In this document: piece by piece, positions 55,124 to 63,827 of the stretch
Layout: each line of letters begins with the position of its first letter
Position numbering within the stretch: position 1 is the stretch's first letter
Origin: Phragmitibacter flavus
Lineage (GTDB): Bacteria; Verrucomicrobiota; Verrucomicrobiia; Verrucomicrobiales; Verrucomicrobiaceae
Direction of reading: 5' to 3'
DNA length: 64,000 bases
Assembly (NCBI RefSeq): GCF_005780165.1
Contig: NZ_VAUV01000004.1
Coordinates: forward strand, 186,001 to 250,000
Notes under the pieces: model-generated
What the model saw: the letters and a program-made list of their open reading frames with translations, nothing else
Database searches by the model: none
Told to the model about the DNA's origin: nothing
Translations under genes and position numbers: made by a program

Positions 55124-55408
55124 TTAATTCGAGGCCACTCTAAATTTCTCGAGAGCTTCTGAAACAAGCGCTTTATCAAAACGGACGGTGCGACCAATTT
55201 TGGTATAGGGCACGACCCTTCGTGCCATCCAATTGTCGATCGTCCTCACGGAAACACCATACTGGCGCGCGATCTGGGATTTCCCAAGCAAAGGTCGGAA
55301 CTCTTCGCTTCTATAGTCATCAAGTTGATGGGTCGGTTTCTTCACGACACTAACTACTGGATTTTCTTGTAGTGGCAAGCATAAATTCACAAAATATTGC
55401 ATTCTCAT
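55124..55408 (-). CDS. Excisionase-like MerR-type DNA-binding protein
   Basis: A small protein with a winged-helix DNA-binding motif of the excisionase group: RPLLGKSQIARQYGVSVRTI, followed by DNWMARRVVPYTKIGRTVRF. Such proteins bend DNA at attachment sites and favour excision by the neighbouring integrase. The start is not certain; the ATG at 55408 puts it head-to-head with the XRE-type regulator, so the two promoters share a short divergent region. The C-terminus ends ALEKFRVASN. Confidence 0.75.
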   Translation of the reverse strand: MRMQYFVNLCLPLQENPVVSVVKKPTHQLDDYRSEEFRPLLGKSQIARQYGVSVRTIDNWMARRVVPYTKIGRTVRFDKALVSEALEKFRVASN

Positions 55409-55433
55409 GAATTGTTGCGTAATGCTAAATCGC

Positions 55434-55991
55434 ATGCGCACACGATTTTCAGCAGCCCTACAAGACGTTCTACAAAATTTAAATATGACTCAAAGCCATT
55501 TCGCTCGGGAGGTGGGCCTTAGTCATACCATGATTGGGAAGCTCATTAAAGGCGAGCCGGGAAAAATTGAGACCTACCGGAAGATTCTGGGATATTTTGA
55601 CGAAGACCTGCGGGAGCTTAGAGAAACGCCGAATCGGAAGTATGGTGTCGCGCTATTGGATGCTTATTTCATGGACACACTGGACGCACTTCAGCTTCCA
55701 ACCGAAGAGGAAGGATTATGGCGGGTTACCTCGAAGATTCGAACTATCTCGGAAGATACGATAGGCAATCTTTTTTGCAATTTCAGCCGAGAAGTCCTGC
55801 TTGCACTTGAAGTCATTGGTTCTGCTACCAATACAGAGCATGGCTTCAACTTGTTGATGACGATGGCAGAATCGCTCAATAATGGCAAAAGACCTCCCAA
55901 GGGGTTCTTTGCTCAGTTTATACGGAAGCCTAAGGAACGAGTCCGGCTAACCGGCAGCCTTTCTGCATGGAGTGCTAAACTTGATCTCTAA
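55434..55991 (+). CDS. XRE-family transcriptional regulator
   Basis: About 185 residues. The N-terminal HTH reads MTQSHFAREVGLSHTMIGKL, typical of Cro/cI regulators. The C-terminal 120 residues are helical and of unknown fold (YFMDTLDALQLPTEEEGLWR). It is divergent from the excisionase gene, the usual place of a repressor that controls it, and its stop overlaps the integrase stop (convergent, 55988-55991). Starts at 55407 or 55422 are in frame; 55434 keeps the HTH spacing usual for the family. Confidence 0.75.
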   Translation: MRTRFSAALQDVLQNLNMTQSHFAREVGLSHTMIGKLIKGEPGKIETYRKILGYFDEDLRELRETPNRKYGVALLDAYFMDTLDALQLPTEEEGLWRVTSKIRTISEDTIGNLFCNFSREVLLALEVIGSATNTEHGFNLLMTMAESLNNGKRPPKGFFAQFIRKPKERVRLTGSLSAWSAKLDL

Positions 55992-57166
55992 CGCTTCTCC
56001 TGCACAAGGCGCTCAGGAGAGGGAAAGATACTGAAATATTCGTCTCCGAGGTCGAACTGAACCGCTGCCTGATAGTGGCGCTTCACCACTGCGGGAGAAT
56101 TTCCCATTATCTCCGATACCGTTCCAATGTCCCGGGTTCTGGCCATCTCATAAGTCCCGAAACTGTGCCTCGTAGCGTCATGTGGCCATTCCACCAATTT
56201 GGCTTTCTGCTTGGCTCGATCAAGAAGCGTTCGCAGGTTCGATGGTGCAATCAAGCCTTGTGTATCCTTGTATGGTTCCAGCCACGCCTGGAGGTTGGAA
56301 CTGAGTGGCACCAGTCGCTCCCTACCCCCCTTTGCAACAGTAGCTCTAATCCTAATATGCTTCGTATGGAAATTCACGTCCTTCCATGCAAGCCGCTTCA
56401 GCTCGGCATCTCGGAGACCGCCGAAAAACGCAATGCTAAGATAAGGAACAGCGGCCACGTCGGCGGCCTGCAAAATTTTACGCACGCTTTCCACGCTGAG
56501 AATTCCCGGTGGCTCTGCTTTTACATTTCTAGGATCGATTCGTGTGATAATGTTGCCTTGCGCCCACTGTTGATCGTGGGCAAAGGACCACAATACATTA
56601 AGGAGGCGTCTGTAATTGTTATACGTTACGGGCTCTACATTTAAAGATTCAAGCCACTCTTCAACTTCTGACTTTTCAATTTCAGCAATTTCCCTTCCAG
56701 CAAAACTGGTTTGAAATCGTGTCAGCCGATTTTGCAGATCCTCTTGATAGCGTTTGCTCACCTTTTTCTTCTGCTTTTTTATTAGTAGTGCATCTACGAC
56801 ATCCTCAATCATCCGCGAAGAATGCTTTGCACGCAGATGCTCAAGATAGAATCGAACTGCATCGCAAACAGTTTTCCCAAACGGTGCCAGCGAATTTTTG
56901 TGCTCCAGAAAACGTCTTTGCTCACTTTCCGAAACGGATGCTGCAACCTCAGCACCCAAATTCCCTGCTCCAATAGCCCACTTCTCTCCCAAAGCCTTCC
57001 CTTCTGCCTGAGTTCCGCAATATTTTTGCTCCAAGATTGCGCCATCTCTACGGATCACAGCGATTGCTTCATATCCAGGCTTTTTACAGCGTTGGACGGA
57101 TATCGTCACACCACCGAATCGCTTTCTATAAATGGGTTTTCGAGAATGTTGACTACTTCGAGGCAT
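55988..57166 (-). CDS. Tyrosine recombinase (integrase)
   Basis: A protein of about 392 residues from the ATG at 57166; the open frame extends to 57250 but adds a poorly fitting leader. It has an N-terminal SAM-like core-binding domain (EDLQNRLTRFQTSFAGREIA) and a catalytic domain with Arg (FFGGLRDAELKRL), His-x-x-Arg (HDATRHSFGTY) and the nucleophile Tyr (VVKRHYQAAV). The three residues are intact, so it is probably active. It lies directly beside the partial tRNA at 57261-57322, the classic arrangement for an element that uses a tRNA gene as attachment site. Confidence 0.85.
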   Translation of the reverse strand: MPRSSQHSRKPIYRKRFGGVTISVQRCKKPGYEAIAVIRRDGAILEQKYCGTQAEGKALGEKWAIGAGNLGAEVAASVSESEQRRFLEHKNSLAPFGKTVCDAVRFYLEHLRAKHSSRMIEDVVDALLIKKQKKKVSKRYQEDLQNRLTRFQTSFAGREIAEIEKSEVEEWLESLNVEPVTYNNYRRLLNVLWSFAHDQQWAQGNIITRIDPRNVKAEPPGILSVESVRKILQAADVAAVPYLSIAFFGGLRDAELKRLAWKDVNFHTKHIRIRATVAKGGRERLVPLSSNLQAWLEPYKDTQGLIAPSNLRTLLDRAKQKAKLVEWPHDATRHSFGTYEMARTRDIGTVSEIMGNSPAVVKRHYQAAVQFDLGDEYFSIFPSPERLVQEKR

Positions 57167-57260
57167 CCGATTATGAATAGAAACGAAAGATAATGAAATC
57201 AAACGAAATAAGCGGATTTTAAGAGGATGCAAAGCTTTCTTCCCACTCAACTCAACAAAC

Positions 57261-57322
57261 GCAACGGACTTAAAATCCGTTGATGAGCGATCATCGTGTG
57301 GGTTCGAGTCCCACCAGCGGTA
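57261..57322 (+). tRNA. tRNA-Leu(TAA) 3' half, probable attR
   Basis: The 3' part of a tRNA-Leu gene without its 5' half: an anticodon stem-loop ACGGA-CTTAAAA-TCCGT (57264-57280, anticodon TAA), a long variable arm (TGATG to CATCG), a T-arm GTGGG-TTCGAGT-CCCAC and the acceptor end AGCGGTA. No matching 5' acceptor strand ACCGCT precedes it. Integration at a tRNA 3' end leaves such a duplicate at one junction and restores the intact gene at the other. It is therefore read as the right attachment site of the element that carries the integrase, with the intact tRNA-Leu to the left of this window. Confidence 0.75.
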
Positions 57323-57390
57323 TTTGAGCTGGTTGAAAACCAGGATGATTTAACTTCTCTTCTTCGCGGAGAATTCGACGCACGCAAAAC

Positions 57391-58521
57391 ATGGCGCACC
57401 AAAAGAGACACACACGGACGGTTATATACGGACAAGTTTTGGCTTGCATCGCCCTTCTCTCCGCCTGCGATTCCCGCGACTCCAATGACCGACCTCGAAG
57501 CGGTTCAAAGCCCAAGGTCATTGCCGAGAACATTGATCAGGAAGAGGCGCTTGAAGCCCTTCGCCTCCAGCCCGTCACTGATCCCGTTGCGGAGAAGGTC
57601 GAAGCCTATCGCAAGAAATTGGCCGAACACTTCTACGCTCAGAAGTTCGATGAGTTGGAAAAGGAAGCTTCCGCCGCCCGCGCCAGCAAGGAAGTCTTTG
57701 GCAATGGCTCATGGAAAATCGCTCAGTTCTATCGGGCCTTCGAGCGAAAGAACCGGGACGCCCAGGGAATCTGGAACGTCACTGAGGACACGCTCAACGC
57801 CTGGCTCAAGGCATTTCCGAACTCTCTCACCGCCCGCATCGCCTATGCCGATTTCCTCACCGACTACGCCTGGCATGCACGCGGCACTGGGTATGCCGAC
57901 ACCGTGACCCCTGAGGGCTGGAGACTGATGGGGCAACGTCTCTCGAAAGCCGATGAGGTCCTTGCCGAAGCGCGCCAGCTGGCGGTGCCAGAGAAAGAAA
58001 AAGATCCTGTCCTACACCTTGTCGCTCTGCGTGTGGCACTTGGCAAAGGTCCCGATAAACCCGCCTGGGATAAAATTGTCGTTGAGGGCCGAGCGGCGGA
58101 GCCCACCTTCTGGGACTACGATGTCGCCCGTGCTTATTCACTGCTGCCTCGCTGGTATGGGGAGCCAGGGGAGTGGGAAGCCTTTGCTTCCGAAGCCGCT
58201 GAGCGCCCGGATGGTCCCGGCGTCGAGGTCTATGCCCGCATCGTGATGCACATGCTGGACTTCCATAAAAACGTGTTTAAAAACTCCAAAGCCTCCTGGC
58301 CCAAGACCAAGGAAGGGCTCGACATCCTGCTCAAAAAATACCCCGATTCCTTGGAACTCCTCAGTTACGCCGCGATGCTGGCCACCAATGCCTACGACAA
58401 TGCCTCTGCCAAAGTCTACTTTGGTGAACTCGGCGACCGCTATCTGGAAAAAAGCACCGTCTGGCCCTCCAAGGAAAGTTTCGTGCACTACCGTAAATGG
58501 GCCCGCACCGGTAAGTGGTAG
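57391..58521 (+). CDS. DUF4034-like lipoprotein
   Basis: A 376-residue protein with a signal sequence and lipobox (LACIALLSACDS, Cys26). The rest is helical with the features of DUF4034: WNVTEDTLNAWLKAFPNSLT, AYADFLTDYAWHARGTGY, VTPEGWRLMGQRLSKADEVL and YGEPGEWEAFASEA. These look like TPR-related helices. The family is common in Verrucomicrobiota and Planctomycetota; function is unknown. It is the first gene past the attachment site and therefore likely belongs to the ancestral chromosome. Confidence 0.75.
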   Translation: MAHQKRHTRTVIYGQVLACIALLSACDSRDSNDRPRSGSKPKVIAENIDQEEALEALRLQPVTDPVAEKVEAYRKKLAEHFYAQKFDELEKEASAARASKEVFGNGSWKIAQFYRAFERKNRDAQGIWNVTEDTLNAWLKAFPNSLTARIAYADFLTDYAWHARGTGYADTVTPEGWRLMGQRLSKADEVLAEARQLAVPEKEKDPVLHLVALRVALGKGPDKPAWDKIVVEGRAAEPTFWDYDVARAYSLLPRWYGEPGEWEAFASEAAERPDGPGVEVYARIVMHMLDFHKNVFKNSKASWPKTKEGLDILLKKYPDSLELLSYAAMLATNAYDNASAKVYFGELGDRYLEKSTVWPSKESFVHYRKWARTGKW

Positions 58522-58704
58522 GGCTGGATCCGATCTTCCATCTGCCCTGTGGATGCCGTTCAGTGACTAAGCCCAGAGTTCTCGAACCTTGGGTCAGCCG
58601 ACCCCCCCAACCCACCACGCCAACGGAGTTCGTCATCGAGCCCCGCGTTTCCCTCCACACTCCAAACACCCCTCTGCCGAAGCCAGAGGCTTCACAGCCC
58701 GTAG

Positions 58705-58827
58705 CCGGTGGTTAGCTCGCCCCGAGCGACACCACCGGAACCCCGTCCCCCCCGACCCCGCATCCCGACAGGGATGCCACCGCAGCCACCAACACTTAAA
58801 CCCCCCTCTATCACCCCTGCCGGGGTG
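58705..58827. repeat. REP-like palindrome cluster
   Basis: Three inverted repeats in 123 bases: CCGGTGGT/ACCACCGG (58705-58738) enclosing GCTCG/CGAGC; CATCCC-gaca-GGGATG (58761-58776); CACCCC-tgcc-GGGGTG (58812-58827). Such hairpins between chromosomal genes resemble the small extragenic palindromes seen in this phylum. The region 58522-58882 holds no gene I can recognise. Confidence 0.5.
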
Positions 58828-58882
58828 AAATTTTTTCTTTGTCTCACATCGGGTGGTGTCGCTACGCTCAACCACATCAACT

Positions 58883-59320
58883 TCACGCCAACAGCGGGTT
58901 CCAAACTTTTTGAAATCCCCAGCCCTGAAAGTCCTTCACGTTCGACGTGGCAAAATGTGTCACACCGCTCTGGCGCAGCGTGAGCGCAAGCCGCGCATCG
59001 AAAACCCGGCGACGGGCAAAGTCCCTGGCTCCGGCCAGCTTCCATACTTGATCCATCACATTGGCATTCTCGATTCTCATCACGTTTGGGATGTCCCAAT
59101 AAGCGGTCACCAAATCTCGCGCCGACTTGGCACTGAGCGGTTGCGACATCAGCGCCGGGTTTCGAAGCAAGACATACAGTTCGACGAGAACATAATCTGT
59201 GAGCACAACACGCTTGGCCGGATCGCCGAAATGTTGCTGCAGAAATTCAACGGCGGAGCTGTGCCATGAAGAGGCGGGATTCAGGGAATACAACAACAGA
59301 TTGGTATCGATGCTAATCAT
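58883..59320 (-). CDS. vapC: PIN-domain toxin, VapC-like
   Basis: A 145-residue PIN-domain ribonuclease. The N-terminus reads MISIDTNLLLYSLNP with the first catalytic Asp (Asp5), a glutamate in TDYVLVELYVLLRN and later aspartates in RVFDARLALTLRQSG and FATSNVKDF. PIN toxins cleave RNA, often initiator tRNA or ribosomal RNA. It follows the antitoxin gene by only 3 bases, the usual order of antitoxin first. It is not on the integrated element and so belongs to the flank. Confidence 0.85.
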   Translation of the reverse strand: MISIDTNLLLYSLNPASSWHSSAVEFLQQHFGDPAKRVVLTDYVLVELYVLLRNPALMSQPLSAKSARDLVTAYWDIPNVMRIENANVMDQVWKLAGARDFARRRVFDARLALTLRQSGVTHFATSNVKDFQGWGFQKVWNPLLA

Positions 59321-59323
59321 GCT

Positions 59324-59575
59324 TCACTCACTTTCTCTGAGCTCATCGCTTTCGGCCAGTGCCTTGAAATCGATTTGATCAAAGTCTGGCCGAAATTGCC
59401 CCTCCTTCAACATCGGCAGTTGCCACGCCTTGCTGGCTGGCCTGACAGGATACGCCAGCGCCATGTGTTCAATGCCACGACGCACCACCTCCGCCAACGA
59501 CCACTCCCGCTGCTCAGCAATTGCTTTCGCAGTATGATAGAGCTCATCCGGAAGCTGCACTTGCGTTTTGATCAT
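59324..59575 (-). CDS. vapB: Ribbon-helix-helix antitoxin, VapB-like
   Basis: An 83-residue protein starting [20 protein letters not shown], the strand and first helix of a ribbon-helix-helix domain, followed by a second helix and turn ([17 protein letters not shown]). The C-terminal 40 residues are an extended tail ([15 protein letters not shown]) of the kind that fills the PIN active site. It lies upstream of the toxin gene and should repress their shared promoter. Confidence 0.82.
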   Translation of the reverse strand: MIKTQVQLPDELYHTAKAIAEQREWSLAEVVRRGIEHMALAYPVRPASKAWQLPMLKEGQFRPDFDQIDFKALAESDELRESE

Positions 59576-59817
59576 GATGGCATTTTACCCTCTGTGGCGT
59601 TTTAGTCAATATTCATATGCTTTGGGCGAATACCCATTGATAGCCTTCTCAGCTCACCAACCTCTGGTCCAAAGCCCATTGTTGGCTAAAACTAAATCGC
59701 TTCAAATCCCCATCCCACCCACCAACCTTTTGGGATTGTCATCGTGAACAACTTTCCCTAGTCTGAACAGGAAACCTCCGGCGTTTCCGCCCATCGACGC
59801 ACCCTCCTCTATCTCCC

Positions 59818-62800
59818 ATGTCACGCCACTTATCCAACTCCCAGGCACGAAGCCTCGGCGGCGCACTCCTGCTGCTGATCCTCCTCCATCTCGCCCCCAA
59901 CATCCACGCCCAAACCGCCACTTGGAACGGCCTTGGCCCAACCGACAACTGGTCCGAATCCACCAACTGGACCGGCACCCCGCCCACAGCATCCAGCAGC
60001 CTCGCCTACACCTTTGGCGGCACCACCCGCCTCACCCCTTTCAACGACCTCGCCAGCCTCACCGCCAATGGCATCACCTTCAGCGCCGGTGCCGGAGCCT
60101 TCACCCTCAGCGGCACCGCCATCACCCTTGCCGGCAACATCACCAACAGCAGCAGCAACCTGCAAACCATCGACCTCAACCTCGCTTTCTCCGACGCCAC
60201 CCAGCGCACCGTCAACAGCGGCAGCACCACCGCCAACCTCACCATCAGCGGCGACATCAGCGGCACCGGAGGCATCATCAAAACCGGCGCAGGCACCCTC
60301 ACCCTGTCCGGCAACAACACCTTCGACGGCAACCTCAACATCAACGCCGGCATCCTCAGAGCCACCAGCAACACCGCCTTCGGCAGCACCATCGGCACCA
60401 CCACCGTCGCCAATGGCACCCGTATCGACCTCGACACCACCGCGGGCGACCTCACCATCACCGGAGAAACCCTTTCCCTCACCGGCAATGGCGGCGACAA
60501 CAACGGTGCCCTGCGCGCCAGCGGCGGCAACACCGCCACCTGGACCGGAGCCGTCAGCATCTCCTCCGGCAACGGCGCCAACCGCCTCGGTGCCATCGGC
60601 AACAACTCCACCCTCAACATCAGCGGCACCATCACCGGCACCGGCGACCTCGCCATCCGCACCGACGGCAACAGCGGCAAAGTCATCCTCTCCGGCACCA
60701 ACAACTCCTGGGGCAACACCTACGCCGTGGTCGGCACCGTCCAGCTCTCCGGCGGCAACAACCGCCTCCCCGCCACCACCGTCCTCGAAATCGGCAACGG
60801 CACCAACGTCGCCTTCGCCGCCGTCGACCTCAACGGCACCAGCCAGACCCTCGGCGGCCTGCGCACCGCCGGCACCACCATGGGCCAGACCCTCACCAAC
60901 ACCGACCTCGTCAACCTCTCCACCCTCACCCTCAACAACAACACCGACTACACCTTCGGCTCCAACGCCGCCAGCGGCACCGGCCTCATCAACGGCAACC
61001 TCGAATTCATCAAAACCGGCACCGGCACCTTCACCATGCAGGGCACCAGCAGCAACACCTACACCGGCCAGACCCTCATCAACGGCGGCACCCTCGTCCT
61101 CAACAAAGCCACCGCCGGCACCCTCGCCATCAACGGACCCATCACCATCGGCGACGGCACCGGACAAGACATCCTCCGCCTCGGCCAAAGCCAGCAAATC
61201 GCCGACACCTCCCTCATCACCCTCAACGGCACCGGCCCCAACGCTGGCATCTTCCAGCTCAACAGCTTCGCCGAAACCATCGGCGGACTCGACGGCACCG
61301 GCATCATCGAAAACAACAACGTCGGCACCGGCACGCTCACCCTCCGCTTCACCGTCCCAGCCGTCCCCGACATCACCCAAACCTACGCCGGCATCCTGCG
61401 CGATGGCGACGGCATCGGCGACGACGGCACCCTCGCCCTCACCCTCGCCAAAACCGGCGCTGGCAGCGGCCTCGGCACCCTCGTCCTCACCAACACCAAC
61501 ACCTACTCCGGCCAAACCAACGTCGGTGCCAACACCGTTCTGCGCATCACCAACGCCGACGCCCTCGGCACCGGCGGCACCACCGCCAACGGCACCATCG
61601 TCGCCGACACCGGACGCGTCGAACTCACCGGCGGCATCACCGTCGCCAGCGAAACCATCACCATCAATGGCTCAGGCGGCAACCCCAGCAGCATGGGAGC
61701 CCTCCGTTCCATCGGCGGCGGCAACCAGATCAACACCTGGGCTGGCAACATCATCCTCGGCTCCGGCAACGGCGGCGGCACCAACGGCACCCGCGTCGGC
61801 GCCACCAACAGCACCACCCTCCTCCTCCTCGGCCAGATCTCCGACCTCGGCAACAACTTCGACCTCGGCATCCGCAGCGAAGGCCTCAGCGGCATTGTCG
61901 CCATCGGCGGCAGCGCCACCAACACCTGGCGCAACACCTTCATCGTCGTCGGCACCACCCGCCTCGAAGACAACCACGACCGCCTCCCCACCAACACCAT
62001 CGTCACCCTCGGCAACAGCTCCAATGCCGCTGCCACCGAGCTCAACCTCAACGGCTACCATCAAACCATCGCAGGCCTCTCCGACGCCGGCACCGGCACC
62101 AGCATGAGCAACGTCGTCACCAACCGCGACACCACCACCGCCTCCACCCTCACCCTCAACAACAGCACCGACCAAACCTACGGGGCCACCTCCAACAACA
62201 GCCTCATCACCGGCAACCTCGCCCTCATCAAAACCGGCACCGCCCGCCAAACCCTCGGCAGCGCCAACACCTACACCGGTGCCACCACCGTCAACAACGG
62301 CATCCTCGAAGTCGGCACCGGCGGCACCGCCAGCGCCCGCGACAACGGTCGAACCGGCAACAACCTCGCCACCAACCTCCTCACCGTCATCGACAGCGGC
62401 CTGCTCATCGGCACCGGCACCATCGCCGGCACCGCCACCACCACCCACCTCGTCGGACCCGGCGGCACCATCGCCCCCGGCGACTACCTCAGCTCCGCCA
62501 GCGCCGACCCCACCAGCATCGGCACCCTCGACATCAACGGCAACCTCAACGCCATCGGCGGAGCCATCAACCTTCAAATTGGCGGCACCCTCATCACCGA
62601 CAACACCCTCGCCGCCCTCACCCCCGGCACTCTTGACTACCAAAACCACATCACCGCCAACATTACCACTTGGGAAAACTCCACCAACGGCACCACCCGC
62701 GGCGAACACGATCTCCTCAACATCTCCGGTCAGCTCAGCCTCAGCGGAGACTCCCTCGTCACCGTCTCCCTCTTCGGCGACGGCTACTCCCCCCAAGCCG

Positions 62801-63051
62801 GCGACATCTTCGACGTCCTCGACTGGACCAACACCCTCGGCGGCAGCGGCTTCAACGTCGGCACCAACCTCCGCAGCGGCGGCACCGGCGGCGGCGACCT
62901 CCTCCTCGCCAACCTCAACGGCGGCCTGCTTTGGGACGTCTCCCAATTCAGCACCCACGGCATTCTCATCGTCGTCGTCGTCCCCGAACCCACCCGCGCC
63001 CTGCTGCTCACCCTCTCCCTAAGCGCCCTGCTTTCCCGCCGCCGTCGTTGA
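59818..63051 (+). CDS. Autotransporter-associated beta-strand-repeat protein with PEP-CTERM-like tail
   Basis: A 1077-residue exported protein. A signal peptide (ALLLLILLHLAPNIHAQ) is followed by ATWNGLGPTDNWSESTNW and then repeats typical of the autotransporter-associated beta-strand family: IKTGAGTLTLSGNNTFDGNL, TNTYSGQTNVGANTVLRI and LIKTGTARQTLGSANTYTG. The C-terminus has VPEPTRALLLTLSLSALL followed by RRRR, a PEP-CTERM-like sorting signal. It would be a surface or extracellular-matrix beta-helix. Codon use is extreme, with GGC, ACC, AAC and CTC dominating, and leaves long open frames on both strands that are not genes. Confidence 0.88.
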   Translation: MSRHLSNSQARSLGGALLLLILLHLAPNIHAQTATWNGLGPTDNWSESTNWTGTPPTASSSLAYTFGGTTRLTPFNDLASLTANGITFSAGAGAFTLSGTAITLAGNITNSSSNLQTIDLNLAFSDATQRTVNSGSTTANLTISGDISGTGGIIKTGAGTLTLSGNNTFDGNLNINAGILRATSNTAFGSTIGTTTVANGTRIDLDTTAGDLTITGETLSLTGNGGDNNGALRASGGNTATWTGAVSISSGNGANRLGAIGNNSTLNISGTITGTGDLAIRTDGNSGKVILSGTNNSWGNTYAVVGTVQLSGGNNRLPATTVLEIGNGTNVAFAAVDLNGTSQTLGGLRTAGTTMGQTLTNTDLVNLSTLTLNNNTDYTFGSNAASGTGLINGNLEFIKTGTGTFTMQGTSSNTYTGQTLINGGTLVLNKATAGTLAINGPITIGDGTGQDILRLGQSQQIADTSLITLNGTGPNAGIFQLNSFAETIGGLDGTGIIENNNVGTGTLTLRFTVPAVPDITQTYAGILRDGDGIGDDGTLALTLAKTGAGSGLGTLVLTNTNTYSGQTNVGANTVLRITNADALGTGGTTANGTIVADTGRVELTGGITVASETITINGSGGNPSSMGALRSIGGGNQINTWAGNIILGSGNGGGTNGTRVGATNSTTLLLLGQISDLGNNFDLGIRSEGLSGIVAIGGSATNTWRNTFIVVGTTRLEDNHDRLPTNTIVTLGNSSNAAATELNLNGYHQTIAGLSDAGTGTSMSNVVTNRDTTTASTLTLNNSTDQTYGATSNNSLITGNLALIKTGTARQTLGSANTYTGATTVNNGILEVGTGGTASARDNGRTGNNLATNLLTVIDSGLLIGTGTIAGTATTTHLVGPGGTIAPGDYLSSASADPTSIGTLDINGNLNAIGGAINLQIGGTLITDNTLAALTPGTLDYQNHITANITTWENSTNGTTRGEHDLLNISGQLSLSGDSLVTVSLFGDGYSPQAGDIFDVLDWTNTLGGSGFNVGTNLRSGGTGGGDLLLANLNGGLLWDVSQFSTHGILIVVVVPEPTRALLLTLSLSALLSRRRR

Positions 63052-63100
63052 TTCTGGTTTCCAACTGATCAACCAAAAACGCAAGCCCTCACGGCTTCCG

Positions 63101-63172
63101 CGGAACTTTCACGTTCCGATTCGCCCCAACCTTCAAGCCATCTTCCACAGGGACCGCGAAGTTTCACTTCGC
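63101..63172. repeat. Paired stem-loops after the beta-repeat gene
   Basis: Two hairpins with similar loops: CGGAAC-tttcac-GTTCCG (63101-63118) and GCGAAG-tttca-CTTCGC (63156-63172). Neither has a T-run after it, so they are not typical intrinsic terminators, but they could stabilise the 3' end of the long transcript or be extragenic palindromes. Confidence 0.4.
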
Positions 63173-63310
63173 TTCAGTCAACCACCCCTCCCCCAACGGA
63201 CCACTCCACCAGCCAAGCCTCAGGCTCCGAGTCCCTAATTTTACTTGCCCTACATCGAGAAACCAAGGTATCAATAGAAGCTTGCCCCCACGCGCTTCAT
63301 CGATCCCCAC

Positions 63311-63685
63311 TTGAGAATGCCCGGCAACACGTTCTCCTCCCCCAATTTTGCCTTCCTGGGCCAGCAGAACGCCCATCTTCTTCGACTCGCCTCTCAAGCC
63401 GAAGCCTTCTGCTTCAAGGAACCCGATCTCGAACTCAGCGGCCTCGCCAGCCGCGAAAACACCACGGCCTTCCACCTCGTGCGAAAGTCGGCGAACGCCG
63501 CCGTCCGCAGCGGTGAAGCTACCCAAAGCCAGGCCCTCCAATCCCTCAAGCTCACCCGCGCCATCGCCATTTGGTTCCATCGGCTCAAACATCCCACCTT
63601 CCAACCGGGCCCCTTCACCGCGCCCCTAACCCCCGTCGACGCCAGAGAAGCCCTCACCGCCCTCACCAAATCCGGCATTCGATGA
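63311..63685 (+). pseudogene. Fragment of a type I restriction HsdR-like N-terminal domain (DUF4145-like)
   Basis: A 124-residue frame with FAFLGQQNAHLLRLASQAEA at the start and ALQSLKLTRAIAIWFHRLKH, then QPGPFTAPLTPVDAREAL at the end. Both ends match the DUF4145-like N-terminal domain of some HsdR or DEAD-type proteins, with the usual middle (the LRQFGELLA block) missing or replaced. There is no helicase or nuclease downstream. It is either a small relic with an internal deletion or a stand-alone protein of this domain. Confidence 0.45.
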
Positions 63686-63827
63686 ACTGGCGGCGATCAT
63701 TGGCCTCGATTAAAGGATGCGAGTAGCGACGCCGAACATCAAAGTGATGGCGCACTACACTAGCGGGAGCCAACGTTGATCGCGGGGTTATCGTTGACAT
63801 TACGCGGAAGCATAGAGAACAGAGGGG

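Noticed and set aside
57261-57322. An intact tRNA-Leu
   Set aside because: The 5' acceptor strand and D-arm are missing; only the 3' half is present.
59830-62958. Very long open frames on the minus strand and in other plus frames (over 400 to 900 codons)
   Set aside because: They are shadows of the extreme codon bias of the beta-strand-repeat gene; the translations are Gly/Ala/Val-rich or Arg/His/Pro-rich without domains.
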